Shown: positions 1 through 8,588 of the stretch, piece by piece
Layout: the number at the start of each line of letters is the position of its first letter
Numbering within the stretch: the first letter of the stretch is position 1
Assembly (NCBI GenBank): GCA_002389465.1
Contig: DGOT01000069.1
Location: 1 to 17,554, forward strand
Source: Bacteroidales bacterium UBA4459
GTDB taxonomy: Bacteria; Bacteroidota; Bacteroidia; Bacteroidales; F082
Length of the DNA stretch: 17,554 bases
Direction of reading: 5' to 3'
The notes under the pieces: generated by a model
The model's input: only the letters and a program-made list of their open reading frames with translations
Told to the model about the DNA's origin: nothing
The model's database searches: none
Program-made: the position numbers and the translations under genes

Positions 1-71
1 TTTGTTTAACAATATAAAATAAGGAATAAAAAACGTATAATTAGTTAAATCGAAAAAACGAATAACGATTT

Positions 72-2525
72 TTACTCAAAACTCAGTTTTTTAGTCTCTG
101 TATTGTATTTGTACGTTCCGAACTGTTTCAGCAGCTGGTCACCTAAAACAAGTCCGTACCTGAGTTTATGATTTACTTTTATTTTCACATCCTTTACCGT
201 CTTGTTGGCTATCCTGATCTCCGCAATGTTGATGATAGCCCGGTCTGCAATTGTGCTGTTTGCCAGTATTTTTTCCGGATCTCCTTCAAAATCTTCTTTA
301 CTGATAGCTCCCCATTTAAGCAGATCAAGGGCTTTGTCGAGCGAGATCATAACCGGTGAATTTTTATCGTAAGCAAATTCTTCATTATAACCGTTGATCA
401 CACATGAGGAAAGGTAGATACCTGTCTTCGGTTCTTCTTTGAAGTACACCGAATTGTCGTCGGGATTGAGTAGGATATTCACTTCGGCAATGTCGATGTT
501 AGTGGCCTGCGGGACATAGTCTTTACGCAGTACCCTGAACTCGGTTCTCCTGTTCAATTGATGAGCGGCTTCCTTTTCTTTGGTTGTCGATAAGGAATTG
601 ATGAAGTTGTCATCAAGCGTTGTTCCTTTGCTAAAGAGAAAACCGTCACGAATGATGTCTTTTTTCAATGTTCTGGGCACGTGCTCACCATAGCCTTTAG
701 CTACAAGCCGCTGTGGTTCAATTCCCCTGATGATCAGGTAATCGACAGCCGATTGTGCACGGCGCTGTGACAGGATGTCGTTACGCTCTTCCGTGTCTCT
801 GGTATCGGTATGAGCAGCCAGCTCAATAACAAGGTTCGGGTTGTCGCGCAGTGTTTGAATGAGTCCTTGCAGAGAGTCCTGATACTGCGGTTTCAGATCC
901 CACTTGGCCAGGTCGTAAAGGATTTCCGGCAGGACAATAGGTTCTGCAGGAATGGGTTCAAGTAGGAAATCTTTTTCAAAATCTTTACTAAATTCAACAC
1001 CGACCGTGGTAATGGATCCTCGGGTGTTGAAATAATTGGGTTTGGTGACAATAATTTCGTAGGTTGTGTTGGGTTCCAGCTGGCTTTTGCCAAACGAATA
1101 AAAACCATTTTCGTTGGTACGTGTGGTTACCGACAAGCCGCTTGAGCCAACCAGTTTTACCGAGGCATTTTCGACGAGCAATAATGTACGGTTGTCTTTT
1201 ACTGTTCCTGACAAGGTAAATTCGAGTTGAGGTTCAACAAAGTACCAAACGTCTTCTTTTCCACGCGAGCCTTTTCTGTTAGAACTCAGGTATCCGAATT
1301 CTTCTTCAGGATGAAAAACGATCCCAAAATCATCCAGACTTGAGTTGATGGGGTATTTCAGGTTCTGTGGCGGGCCCCAGTTCCCTGCCGTGTCAATTGT
1401 TGACACAAAAACATCCAGACCGCCCATACCTCCATGGCCGTCAGAAGCGAAATAAAGGGTGGTGTCGTTCCTCAGAAAAGGAAACATTTCGTCACCCGGT
1501 GTATTAATAACGTCCCCAAGGTTAAGCGGTCTTCTGAATCCATCGGATTTGGAGTCGCGGTAGGCCACCCATATATCTTTCCCTCCCATACCGCTTTTCC
1601 GGTCGGCTGAGAAATAGATAATAAGCTCATTGTTGCTGATGGTTGGCTGACCGACCGTTGACATAGTATCTACCCCTTTGATATCTACCATTTCAGCCTG
1701 CCCCCAGTTTCTTCCTGTTCGCCGAGCTTTGTATATCTGGCAACCTGATTCTTTCTGTACGTCGTTGGAGCAACGCGTAAAATAAATGGTGTTGAACTTT
1801 TCGTTAAAGGTAGCTGCCCCTTCATTGGCATTGGTATTTACTGTTTCCGATTCATCCAGAAGAACGGGTTCGCTCCATTCATCTTTCCTGTCGATTTTTG
1901 CTACGAAAATATCGCTAAAGTTCTGTCCTGTCCAGTTATCGGTTTCTTTTCCTGTCGACCCTTCCCGTGTTGAGGTAAAGGCAATTTCGTTGTAGTTGTC
2001 GCTGGTAAAAGCCGGTGCAAAGTCCGATTCGCGCGAGTTTATTTTTTTTATATTGGTTACTTCGTATTTGGAAGGATTCTCTATCCACTCCTCAATAAGG
2101 GCAGCTGTTTCGGCCCCCATACGGCCTCTTGGGTCGTCAGGGACTTTAGCGGTATATGCATTGTACTGTTCAATGGCGTCCTCGTATTTTCCATTGATCT
2201 TCAGCGCATCGGCAAACCTCAGCAGGACTTCAGGGTTTCGTTTATCCCACTCGTTGGCAACAAGCCTTTTATAGGAGGCTTCGGCTCTTTTATAATTTCC
2301 CGTCAGGCGGTAACATTCGGCAAGTTGTGCTGTAATCCGGTTTTTTTCTTCCTTGTTTTTCTTAACTTTTGTATAGGCTTTTTTATACTTGTCGATAGCA
2401 AGCGTATATTGCTGTTTGGCAAAAGCTTCATCGGCCGGTTTGGCCGGATTGCGTTGTGCCGACAGTATGAATGGTGCAGTAATAATTATTAAGACAAATA
2501 TTATTTTCAGAAAGGAGTTGTTCAT
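72..2525 (-). CDS. TPR / beta-propeller / OmpA-domain envelope protein, PorE-like, with retropepsin-like C-terminus
   Basis: Probably a periplasmic, peptidoglycan-anchored envelope protein. Domains seen in order: signal peptide (residues 1-23, hydrophobic core then LSAQ, no lipobox Cys); TPR-like helices (about 30-145); a PD40/WD40-type beta-propeller (about 165-430, repeated FTS/YFS/YFA-type strands such as IYFSADR and LYFASDG); a carboxypeptidase-regulatory-like beta domain (about 436-500); an OmpA C-terminal domain (about 530-670, with HTDTRD and the later NRRTEFRV) that should bind peptidoglycan. This order matches PorE of the type IX secretion system, but the family also has other members, so no symbol is given. 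Residues 690-817 form an unusual extra domain resembling a clan AA aspartic protease with a degraded catalytic motif. Last gene of the minus-strand run, 48 bp after tatA with no clear promoter, so probably co-transcribed with it. Domain architecture is confident; T9SS role is inference. Confidence 0.88.
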   Translation of the reverse strand: MNNSFLKIIFVLIIITAPFILSAQRNPAKPADEAFAKQQYTLAIDKYKKAYTKVKKNKEEKNRITAQLAECYRLTGNYKRAEASYKRLVANEWDKRNPEVLLRFADALKINGKYEDAIEQYNAYTAKVPDDPRGRMGAETAALIEEWIENPSKYEVTNIKKINSRESDFAPAFTSDNYNEIAFTSTREGSTGKETDNWTGQNFSDIFVAKIDRKDEWSEPVLLDESETVNTNANEGAATFNEKFNTIYFTRCSNDVQKESGCQIYKARRTGRNWGQAEMVDIKGVDTMSTVGQPTISNNELIIYFSADRKSGMGGKDIWVAYRDSKSDGFRRPLNLGDVINTPGDEMFPFLRNDTTLYFASDGHGGMGGLDVFVSTIDTAGNWGPPQNLKYPINSSLDDFGIVFHPEEEFGYLSSNRKGSRGKEDVWYFVEPQLEFTLSGTVKDNRTLLLVENASVKLVGSSGLSVTTRTNENGFYSFGKSQLEPNTTYEIIVTKPNYFNTRGSITTVGVEFSKDFEKDFLLEPIPAEPIVLPEILYDLAKWDLKPQYQDSLQGLIQTLRDNPNLVIELAAHTDTRDTEERNDILSQRRAQSAVDYLIIRGIEPQRLVAKGYGEHVPRTLKKDIIRDGFLFSKGTTLDDNFINSLSTTKEKEAAHQLNRRTEFRVLRKDYVPQATNIDIAEVNILLNPDDNSVYFKEEPKTGIYLSSCVINGYNEEFAYDKNSPVMISLDKALDLLKWGAISKEDFEGDPEKILANSTIADRAIINIAEIRIANKTVKDVKIKVNHKLRYGLVLGDQLLKQFGTYKYNTETKKLSFE

Positions 2526-2573
2526 TATACGTTGTTATTACTGATATAGTGTTTCATTAAACGAAATTAAACC

Positions 2574-2855
2574 TTATTTATTGGGTTTTTCACCTTGATT
2601 TTCTGCTTTCTCATCCGGTTTCAGTTCGGATTCTAGTTTGGATTTGTATTCGGATAATTTCTGGTCCCGCTCAATTCGGTCTGCTTCCCTGTTAATTTCT
2701 GTTTTTATATCTTCGGATGCTCTTTTAATCTCGTTAATGAACTTACCCAGATTTCTGGCTATTTCGGGTATTTTGTTCGGCCCGAAAATGATAAACACTG
2801 CCAAAACGATCAACAGTATTTCACCACTACCAAAATCAAAAAAAAGTAAACTCAA
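2574..2855 (-). CDS. tatA: Twin-arginine translocase subunit, TatA/TatE family
   Basis: Small inner-membrane subunit of the Tat pathway, which exports folded proteins; TatA forms the translocation element with TatC. The 93-residue protein has the family layout: a short N-terminus with GSGE, one membrane helix (about 12-24), the FG hinge at 24-25 followed by PNKIPEIAR, an amphipathic helix (about 27-45), and a highly charged tail. The GPNKIP hinge is also reminiscent of TatB, so the TatA/TatB distinction is not certain. No ATG exists in frame anywhere in the gene or its short upstream region; TTG at 2855 is the best start, with ATT at 2864 as an alternative. It lies 48 bp upstream of the OmpA-family gene and just after the secDF terminator. 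No tatC is visible in the window. Confidence 0.88.
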   Translation of the reverse strand: MSLLFFDFGSGEILLIVLAVFIIFGPNKIPEIARNLGKFINEIKRASEDIKTEINREADRIERDQKLSEYKSKLESELKPDEKAENQGEKPNK

Positions 2856-2881
2856 AGCTTGAATCTGTTTTAAGGTTGAAG

Positions 2882-2889
2882 CAAAAATA
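2882..2889 (-). promoter_or_regulatory. Candidate -7 element for tatA
   Basis: TATTTTTG on the minus strand fits the Bacteroidetes -7 consensus TAnnTTTG. It sits directly after the T-run of the secDF terminator and would give a leader of about 20 nt before the TTG start at 2855. No TTG -33 element is visible at 19-20 bp, so this is a weak call based on position and one box. Confidence 0.35.
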
Positions 2890-2890
2890 A

Positions 2891-2931
2891 TAAAAAAAAG
2901 CCCTGTCCCGATTGCTATCGGGATCAGGACT
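2891..2931 (-). terminator. Intrinsic terminator after secDF
   Basis: On the minus strand, AGTCCTG (2931-2925), an unpaired A, TCCCGAT (2923-2917), a 4-nt loop, then ATCGGGA (2912-2906) and CAGGGCT (2905-2899) form a 14-bp stem with one wobble and one bulge, followed by a run of eight T. This is a strong rho-independent terminator only about 20 bp past the secDF stop. The inner CCCGAT/ATCGGG palindrome is of a type I have seen often in Bacteroidetes terminators. Confidence 0.88.
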
Positions 2932-2952
2932 TTTATTACACTTTTTTACGGA

Positions 2953-5900
2953 CTATTTTTTCTTTTTCCGCGTATTCATTTTTGCTTCTTTGGCAAGCAT
3001 GTCTTTTTCCTGTTTGTCACCTCCGAGCAAGTCGTAAGCAATCGGGCTCGCTGTAAACAGGGATGAGTATGTACCAACGAGGATACCTATCAACAACGCA
3101 AAAACAAATCCCCTGATAACCTCACCACCGAATATGAAGATTATGAGCAATACAACCAATGTAGTACCTGATGTGTTGATGGTACGTGCCAGGGTACTGT
3201 TCAAACCTTCGTTTATATTTCTTTTTAACGTATGTTTCGGGAATAGGTGCGTGTATTCACGGATACGGTCGAAGATAATTACCGTGTCGTTGATGGAATA
3301 ACCTATAATGGTCAGGATCGCAGCAATGAATGCCTGGTCCACCTCCATACTGAATGGTAATATGCCATAGAACAGCGAGAACATACCCATGGTAATAATC
3401 GAGTCATGAAACAAGGCAGCCACACCGGCCAGTCCATATTGCCATTTCTTAAACCTGATGGCAATATATATAAAGATGATGATCAATGCAAAAACTACAG
3501 CATACACAGCACGGGTTCTAATATCGTATGCGATTGTAGGCCCGATCTTTTGCGAACTGAGGATGCCCAACAGTTTGCTCTCGCCTTCAGCTTCCGTTGA
3601 AAACTCGTTATATTCTATCTTGTTCGAGTAGAATTGAGATAATCCTTCAAATAACTTTGTCTGGATTAATGAGTCAACATAAGTTGAGTCATTATCAATC
3701 AGGTATTTTGTAGTCAGTTTGATCTGGCTGTTGGGGCCAAATGTTTTTACTTCGGGTGCTGCTCCTTCAAAAATTGTTGTCAGGTTCTTTCTGATATCTT
3801 CCGTATTCACATCATTGTCGAAACGAATGATGTATGTACGGCCTCCTGTAAAATCGATTCCAAAGTTCAGTCCTTTGGTAGCCAGCGACCCGACACTAAT
3901 AATGATCAGAATAGCTGAAAAGATATAGGCTTTCTTACGGATTTCAACAAATCTATATTGGGTGTTTGCCAGTGTGTTTGCCGTAAATTTATTACTGAAG
4001 TTGATCTTTTTGTTCTTTTCCATCATCCAGTTAAAAACTAACCTCGATATAAAGATGGCGGTGAACAAAGAGGAAATGATACCGATAATAAGTGTTGTTG
4101 CAAATCCTTGCACAGGACCGGTTCCAAAAATATAAAGCACAATACCGGTCAGTAATGTGGTAACGTTACCGTCGATAATAGCTGAATATGCATTTTTATA
4201 ACCATCAGTAATGGCTAACCTGAAGCCTTTTCCGGCCCTGATTTCCTCCTTAATACGCTCGTAGATAATTACGTTGGCATCCACTGCCATACCCAGTGTT
4301 AGAACGATACCGGCCATACCGGGTAAGGTAAGTACTGCTCCCAGAGATGCCAGTACACCAAACAGGAAGAATATGTTAGTGATCAGTGCGAAGTTGGCTA
4401 CCAGACCGGCCCTGTTGTAATATACAACCATATAGACCAGGACCATAATAAACGCAAGAATGAAAGAATTCATGCCCGCATTAACGGCTTCACGTCCCAG
4501 TGAAGGTCCTACAACTGCTTCTTCAACTATTTTAGCTGGTGCGGGTAATTTTCCTGCTTTTAATATGTTGGCAAGGTCTTGCGCTTCTTCAAGAGTCATG
4601 CTGCCACCTGAGATTGATGATCTTCCCGTAGGAATTTCATCATTTACATTGGGGTAGGAATACACATAATTATCGAGTACAATGGCAATTTGCCTGCCAA
4701 TGCTTTCTCCTGTAAGTCTTTTCCATATTTTGGCGCCCTGGGCGTTCATCTGCATGTCCACACTTACGCCGCCATTATTGTCGTAATCCTGGCGTGCGTC
4801 AACAATCACATCACCACCGAGGGCTGCGCCTCCCTGAGTTGCCTTTAATCCGACAAGCTCAAGTAAATTGGGGCGGGATGGGTCTGGTTTTACAGTCCAG
4901 ACAAGTTTCAGATCTCTTGGAAATACATCTTTGGCTAACCGCAGCATATGGTTGATACGTGCCGTATCTTTGATAGCGGCAACGCCCATTCGTGCCGATT
5001 GCGCCGGATATGTTTGCCCGGTTTCGTTCTGAACATAAGAAGGCATCAGGTAGGCATACAGAGGGTATTTCTTAGCGTATTGCTGAAAGTTCTCCTCAGT
5101 ATTGGTGGTTGTGTCACTTTCTATTTGTTCCAACAGTTTGTCTGTAGTCGTATCGCTGACGGCTTCCATCAAACTGTCAATCGGCATTTCATCAATCTTT
5201 TCTTTTTCTTCCGCTTCTGTTTCAGTTACCTCTTCTGCCACACCATCCTGAGTTTCGGTTTCAATAGCTTCTGTGTCAGTAACCTCAGCTTCTTTGTCGA
5301 TATCTTCTGTTCGAAGCAGAGCATTGGCTTCGTCGAAATACTGGTATACTTCCGCAAAATTGTAGGTTTCCCAGAACTCAAGTTTAGCAGTTCCCTGAAG
5401 CAGCTTACGCACACGGTCAGGGTCTTTGATTCCGGGTAATTCAATTAAGATACGCCCGGTGGTTGCCAGTTTTTGGATGTTGGGCTGGGCTACACCGAAA
5501 CGGTCAATACGTGTACGAAGAATCTGAAACGACCTGTCGATAGCATCTTCGGCTTCTTTGCGGATAACAGCAAGGACTTCTTCATTGGTTGAATTAGTCG
5601 TAATGCCCTTGTCGCGGAATTCGAATAAGAAAATAGATGCCAGTTGTGCATTAGGGTCCACTTCCTGAAATGCTTCTCCAAACAGAGTGACAAAGTCTTT
5701 GTTACTGCTCTTTTGTTTCTGATACGTCTGAGCCAGGGCTTTTTTAAATACCGGATCATCGCTGTTTCCCGAAAGGGCTTTGATGATATCACCAACGGAC
5801 ACTTCCAGTACAACGTTCATACCCCCTTTCAGGTCGAGGCCAAGATTTATCTCTCGTTCTTTGGCTTCTTTGTACGTATAATCGTCAATAAAAATGTTGT

Positions 5901-6150
5901 AAACTACTTCATTGGAAATACTGTCCAGGTAATAGTTTTCTCTTGCTTTGGCAATCGAATCAAGGTAATAATTCCTTAAAATTTCGTTATCCCCTGCGAG
6001 TTCTTGTGCCACGTTTTGAGCAGTTTCGTTTACTGCATAATTTTTAGCATCTCTTTCAACCGATGTTGTTACATAAGTAAAACTTAGCTGATAAAGACAC
6101 ACTAAAGCAAAGGCGATGGCAAAAAACTTGATAGCTCCTCTGTTTTGCAT
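2953..6150 (-). CDS. secDF: Protein translocase SecDF fusion
   Basis: Inner-membrane RND-type motor that uses the proton gradient to pull preproteins out of the SecYEG channel on the periplasmic side. SecD half: membrane helix at about 8-26, GLDLKGG (104-110), the P1-domain stretch with RIDRFGVAQP and ILIELPGIKDPDRV (about 213-247), a LGGD/SGGSMT region (444-518), and a membrane block with GMAVDANVIIYER (620-632), whose Asp624 corresponds to the proton-relay residue. SecF half: FGIDFTGG (763-770), GPTIAYDIR (880-888) and a second membrane block with YSINDTVIIFDR (951-962). At 1065 residues it is a full fusion of both proteins, usual in this phylum. An acidic, low-complexity insert (about 281-354) interrupts the SecD periplasmic part. 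It has its own promoter upstream and a strong terminator downstream, so it is probably monocistronic. Confidence 0.97.
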   Translation of the reverse strand: MQNRGAIKFFAIAFALVCLYQLSFTYVTTSVERDAKNYAVNETAQNVAQELAGDNEILRNYYLDSIAKARENYYLDSISNEVVYNIFIDDYTYKEAKEREINLGLDLKGGMNVVLEVSVGDIIKALSGNSDDPVFKKALAQTYQKQKSSNKDFVTLFGEAFQEVDPNAQLASIFLFEFRDKGITTNSTNEEVLAVIRKEAEDAIDRSFQILRTRIDRFGVAQPNIQKLATTGRILIELPGIKDPDRVRKLLQGTAKLEFWETYNFAEVYQYFDEANALLRTEDIDKEAEVTDTEAIETETQDGVAEEVTETEAEEKEKIDEMPIDSLMEAVSDTTTDKLLEQIESDTTTNTEENFQQYAKKYPLYAYLMPSYVQNETGQTYPAQSARMGVAAIKDTARINHMLRLAKDVFPRDLKLVWTVKPDPSRPNLLELVGLKATQGGAALGGDVIVDARQDYDNNGGVSVDMQMNAQGAKIWKRLTGESIGRQIAIVLDNYVYSYPNVNDEIPTGRSSISGGSMTLEEAQDLANILKAGKLPAPAKIVEEAVVGPSLGREAVNAGMNSFILAFIMVLVYMVVYYNRAGLVANFALITNIFFLFGVLASLGAVLTLPGMAGIVLTLGMAVDANVIIYERIKEEIRAGKGFRLAITDGYKNAYSAIIDGNVTTLLTGIVLYIFGTGPVQGFATTLIIGIISSLFTAIFISRLVFNWMMEKNKKINFSNKFTANTLANTQYRFVEIRKKAYIFSAILIIISVGSLATKGLNFGIDFTGGRTYIIRFDNDVNTEDIRKNLTTIFEGAAPEVKTFGPNSQIKLTTKYLIDNDSTYVDSLIQTKLFEGLSQFYSNKIEYNEFSTEAEGESKLLGILSSQKIGPTIAYDIRTRAVYAVVFALIIIFIYIAIRFKKWQYGLAGVAALFHDSIITMGMFSLFYGILPFSMEVDQAFIAAILTIIGYSINDTVIIFDRIREYTHLFPKHTLKRNINEGLNSTLARTINTSGTTLVVLLIIFIFGGEVIRGFVFALLIGILVGTYSSLFTASPIAYDLLGGDKQEKDMLAKEAKMNTRKKKK

Positions 6151-6193
6151 TTGATTATAAAATTTATGATTTTACTTCAATTTTTTGAGGGTG

Positions 6194-6224
6194 CAAAAAT
6201 AGAATATTATTTGAGAATTAACAA
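6194..6224 (-). promoter_or_regulatory. Predicted secDF promoter
   Basis: On the minus strand a TTG (6224-6222), a 20-bp spacer and TATTTTTG (6201-6194) match the Bacteroidetes sigma-ABfr-type promoter (TTG, 19-21 bp, TAnnTTTG). Transcription would begin near 6188, giving a leader of roughly 37 nt before the ATG at 6150. The rest of the 153-bp gap (6151-6303) is AT-rich with no other feature I can support. Confidence 0.65.
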
Positions 6225-6303
6225 TTTAAATACAAGAAATCATTCGATTGCTTTTTGCCTGATATTCAAAAAATTAATTAAAAGTATATTTGACAGACAC
6301 ACA

Positions 6304-7626
6304 TTACTTGTTTTTTAACCACTTCCATATTTCGGCATAACTAACTTTTTTACCGTACATCAGGATACCCGTGCGGTATATTTTCGCTGCCAGCCAGGTA
6401 GTTGCGATAAAACCCAGAATAAGTAAAACAGCCGATGTCCATATCTGCCACAGTGGTACACCAAACGGGATGCGCATCATCATGGTTACCGGTGAGGTAA
6501 AAGGGATAAAAGACAGCCACATGGATAAAGAGCTGTCAGGCTGGTTGATAATCACACCTGTCATCATCACCGAAAAAATAAGCGGTATGGACACAGGAAG
6601 CATAAACTGCTGGGTGTCGGCATCCTGGTCAACAGCACCGCCGATAGCTGCAAAAAGCGAGGCATACAGCAGAAAACCACCGAGAAAATAAAAGATGAAG
6701 CTGAAGATCATGACCCTGAAATTAATTCCGTCAATTATTTCCTTAACAAGTTCCAATTTGTCCAGCCCGATATTTTCTGTCTGAATTGACTGCTCAATAA
6801 CCTGACCTGACTGATCCCACTGCGCTAAGTTCTCAGGAATGCTACCCCCGAATAATCCGGATTGAAAAATCCCTAGAAATAAGGCTGTTAGCACGATCCA
6901 GAGAAAGAACTGTGTCAGGCCCACCAGGGCGATGCCCACAATTTTTCCCATCATGAGCTGGAAGGGTTTTACCGATGAAATGATTACCTCCACAATACGG
7001 GAAGATTTTTCTTCCATCACTCCTTTCAATACCTGAGCCCCAAACATAAAAATGAAGAAATAGATCATGATGCCGGCAAAAATGGACAGGCCCACTTCCA
7101 CTTCGGTGTTGCTCTTCTTTTCAACACCTCCTTCTTCGATCCGGTAGGTAGTTAAATTAATGTTGGTTTTGGCAGATTTGATAACTTCCGGATCGATGCC
7201 CGATGCCAGTAGCTTCCTGTTCTCGATCTCTTTTTTCATTACCGTCCGGATGTATGTCGTAACATTTAGCCCCGGTTGAATTGTGGAGTATAACTGGGCA
7301 TTTACCGGAATGTTCAGTTGTGTGCGTGGAATATACAGAAGCAAGTCACCTTTCTCATGTATGGCGTTCTCTTTGCTTGTCTCCAGATCATCGTAAATAT
7401 AATAGAAAGTGATGTTGTCCTGATCTTTGAATTTCTCATGAAACCAGCCGGTTTCGTCCAGAACAGCCACCCTTTTTTTTGTTGCTTCGCTCCAGTCGGC
7501 CAAAAATGCAGGAAGAATTATAGTTGCTGCCATAAGAAGGGGGCCGAGAATGGTCATGATGATGAAGGATTTTTTCTTCACCCGCGACAAATACTCCCGT
7601 TTTATGATCAGCAGTGTTTTATTCAT
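6304..7626 (-). CDS. ABC transporter permease, NatB-like (ABC-2 family)
   Basis: Membrane half of an ABC exporter; substrate unknown (NatAB of Bacillus exports sodium, but this family is broad). The 440-residue protein starts with a cytoplasmic KREYLSRVKKKSF stretch, then a membrane helix (about 21-40), a large extracytoplasmic domain (about 41-180), and a C-terminal block of around five or six helices. The family signature EEKSSRIVEVI followed by MMGKIVGIA lies at 205-232. The ATG at 7626 is chosen over one 12 codons upstream because family members start at this point, and because it overlaps the stop of the ATPase gene by 8 bp (translational coupling). A second product of the same two-gene operon. 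Confidence 0.9.
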   Translation of the reverse strand: MNKTLLIIKREYLSRVKKKSFIIMTILGPLLMAATIILPAFLADWSEATKKRVAVLDETGWFHEKFKDQDNITFYYIYDDLETSKENAIHEKGDLLLYIPRTQLNIPVNAQLYSTIQPGLNVTTYIRTVMKKEIENRKLLASGIDPEVIKSAKTNINLTTYRIEEGGVEKKSNTEVEVGLSIFAGIMIYFFIFMFGAQVLKGVMEEKSSRIVEVIISSVKPFQLMMGKIVGIALVGLTQFFLWIVLTALFLGIFQSGLFGGSIPENLAQWDQSGQVIEQSIQTENIGLDKLELVKEIIDGINFRVMIFSFIFYFLGGFLLYASLFAAIGGAVDQDADTQQFMLPVSIPLIFSVMMTGVIINQPDSSLSMWLSFIPFTSPVTMMMRIPFGVPLWQIWTSAVLLILGFIATTWLAAKIYRTGILMYGKKVSYAEIWKWLKNK

Positions 7627-8536
7627 GTTGCGCGTTGTTGACTTCCTGAATAAAGATATCATTGATGGAAGGTAATACCTCCCGGTATGAGGTAATTTCG
7701 GCCTGCGGCATTATCGCATGAAGCAATTCATTGGGCGACCCGCTTCCTGTTATTTTTATGCGGCTGTTAAAAGTGCCGTTGGTTCGGTTTGTCGATAAAA
7801 CGGTAAAACCTTCTTTATCCAGTAAAAGTTCCTTAGGTGATTTGTATGTGATTTCGAAAATATTAGCTTTAAACCTGTTAATAATTTCGTTGATTTCACC
7901 AGAGAGGATTACCTTGCTGTTGTTGATGAGCGCAATGTGGTCGCAAAGCTCTTCAACCGATGCCATGTTGTGTGTAGAAAAAATGATTGTAGCACCTTCT
8001 GCTCTTAGCTTTAAGATCTCTTCCTTTAGCAAGTTCACATTGATTGGGTCGAAACCGCTGAAAGGCTCGTCAAAAATTAATAGTTTGGGTTGGTGTATAA
8101 CCGTAACAATGAATTGTACTTTTTGCTGCATCCCTTTGGAGAGTTCTTCCACCTTTTTATGCCACCACGAGCTTATGTCGAATTTATCAAACCACTCTTT
8201 CAGTTTTGTATATGCCTCCTGTTTGGGCATTCCTTTCAGTTGTGCCAGGTACAGCGCCTGCTCGCCAACTTTCATTTTTTTGTAAAGGCCTCGTTCTTCG
8301 GGCAGGTAACCGATAAATTGTGTATGGGAAGGTGTCATTTTCTTACCCTCCAGAAAAATTTCTCCGCTGTCCTTAGCCAATATCATATTAATGATTCGGA
8401 TCAGGGTTGTTTTGCCGGCTCCGTTCGGGCCAAGCAGGCCAAAGATGCTTTGTTGTTCTACATCAATGGAAACTTTGTCCAGCGCTTTGTGACCGGCATA
8501 AGATTTTGCTACATCTATGGCTTGAAGCAGGGACAT
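7619..8536 (-). CDS. ABC transporter ATP-binding protein, NatA-like
   Basis: ATPase that energises the permease encoded directly downstream. All nucleotide-binding motifs are intact: Walker A GPNGAGKT (36-43), Q-loop region GYLPEERGLY, signature LSKGMQQK (132-139, the LSKGM form typical of NatA-like proteins rather than LSGGQ), Walker B LLIFDEP (152-158) and the switch His in STHNM (189). The last 80-90 residues look like the DUF4162-type extension found on these ATPases. The ATG at 8536 is preferred over the adjacent TTG at 8539. The stop overlaps the permease start by 8 bp; the two form an exporter operon. Substrate cannot be read from the sequence. Confidence 0.93.
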   Translation of the reverse strand: MSLLQAIDVAKSYAGHKALDKVSIDVEQQSIFGLLGPNGAGKTTLIRIINMILAKDSGEIFLEGKKMTPSHTQFIGYLPEERGLYKKMKVGEQALYLAQLKGMPKQEAYTKLKEWFDKFDISSWWHKKVEELSKGMQQKVQFIVTVIHQPKLLIFDEPFSGFDPINVNLLKEEILKLRAEGATIIFSTHNMASVEELCDHIALINNSKVILSGEINEIINRFKANIFEITYKSPKELLLDKEGFTVLSTNRTNGTFNSRIKITGSGSPNELLHAIMPQAEITSYREVLPSINDIFIQEVNNAQHE

Positions 8537-8580
8537 CAACGGTTTTTTTTGTGCTTCTTATTTTAATTCAGGCAATAATA

Positions 8581-8588
8581 CAAAGATA
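8581..8588 (-). promoter_or_regulatory. Candidate -7 element for the ABC exporter operon
   Basis: TATCTTTG on the minus strand fits TAnnTTTG and would start transcription near 8574, about 35-40 nt before the ATPase ATG. No TTG is seen at the usual -33 distance. The box is bracketed by an inverted repeat, TCAGGC (8568-8573) and GCCTGA (8595-8600), which could be an operator half-site pair. Confidence 0.45.

Noticed and set aside
50..70. Terminator after the OmpA-family gene
   Set aside because: The AAATCG/CGATTT pairing is short with a 13-nt loop in AT-rich sequence and no clear T-run in the right place; the window also ends here.
4948..5439. 163-codon open frame on the plus strand inside secDF
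   Set aside because: It is antisense to the conserved SecD coding region; the translation is rich in Phe and Cys with no recognisable domain.
7731..8566. Two long overlapping plus-strand frames opposite the ABC ATPase gene
   Set aside because: They are shadows of the intact ATPase, whose motifs are all in the minus-strand frame.
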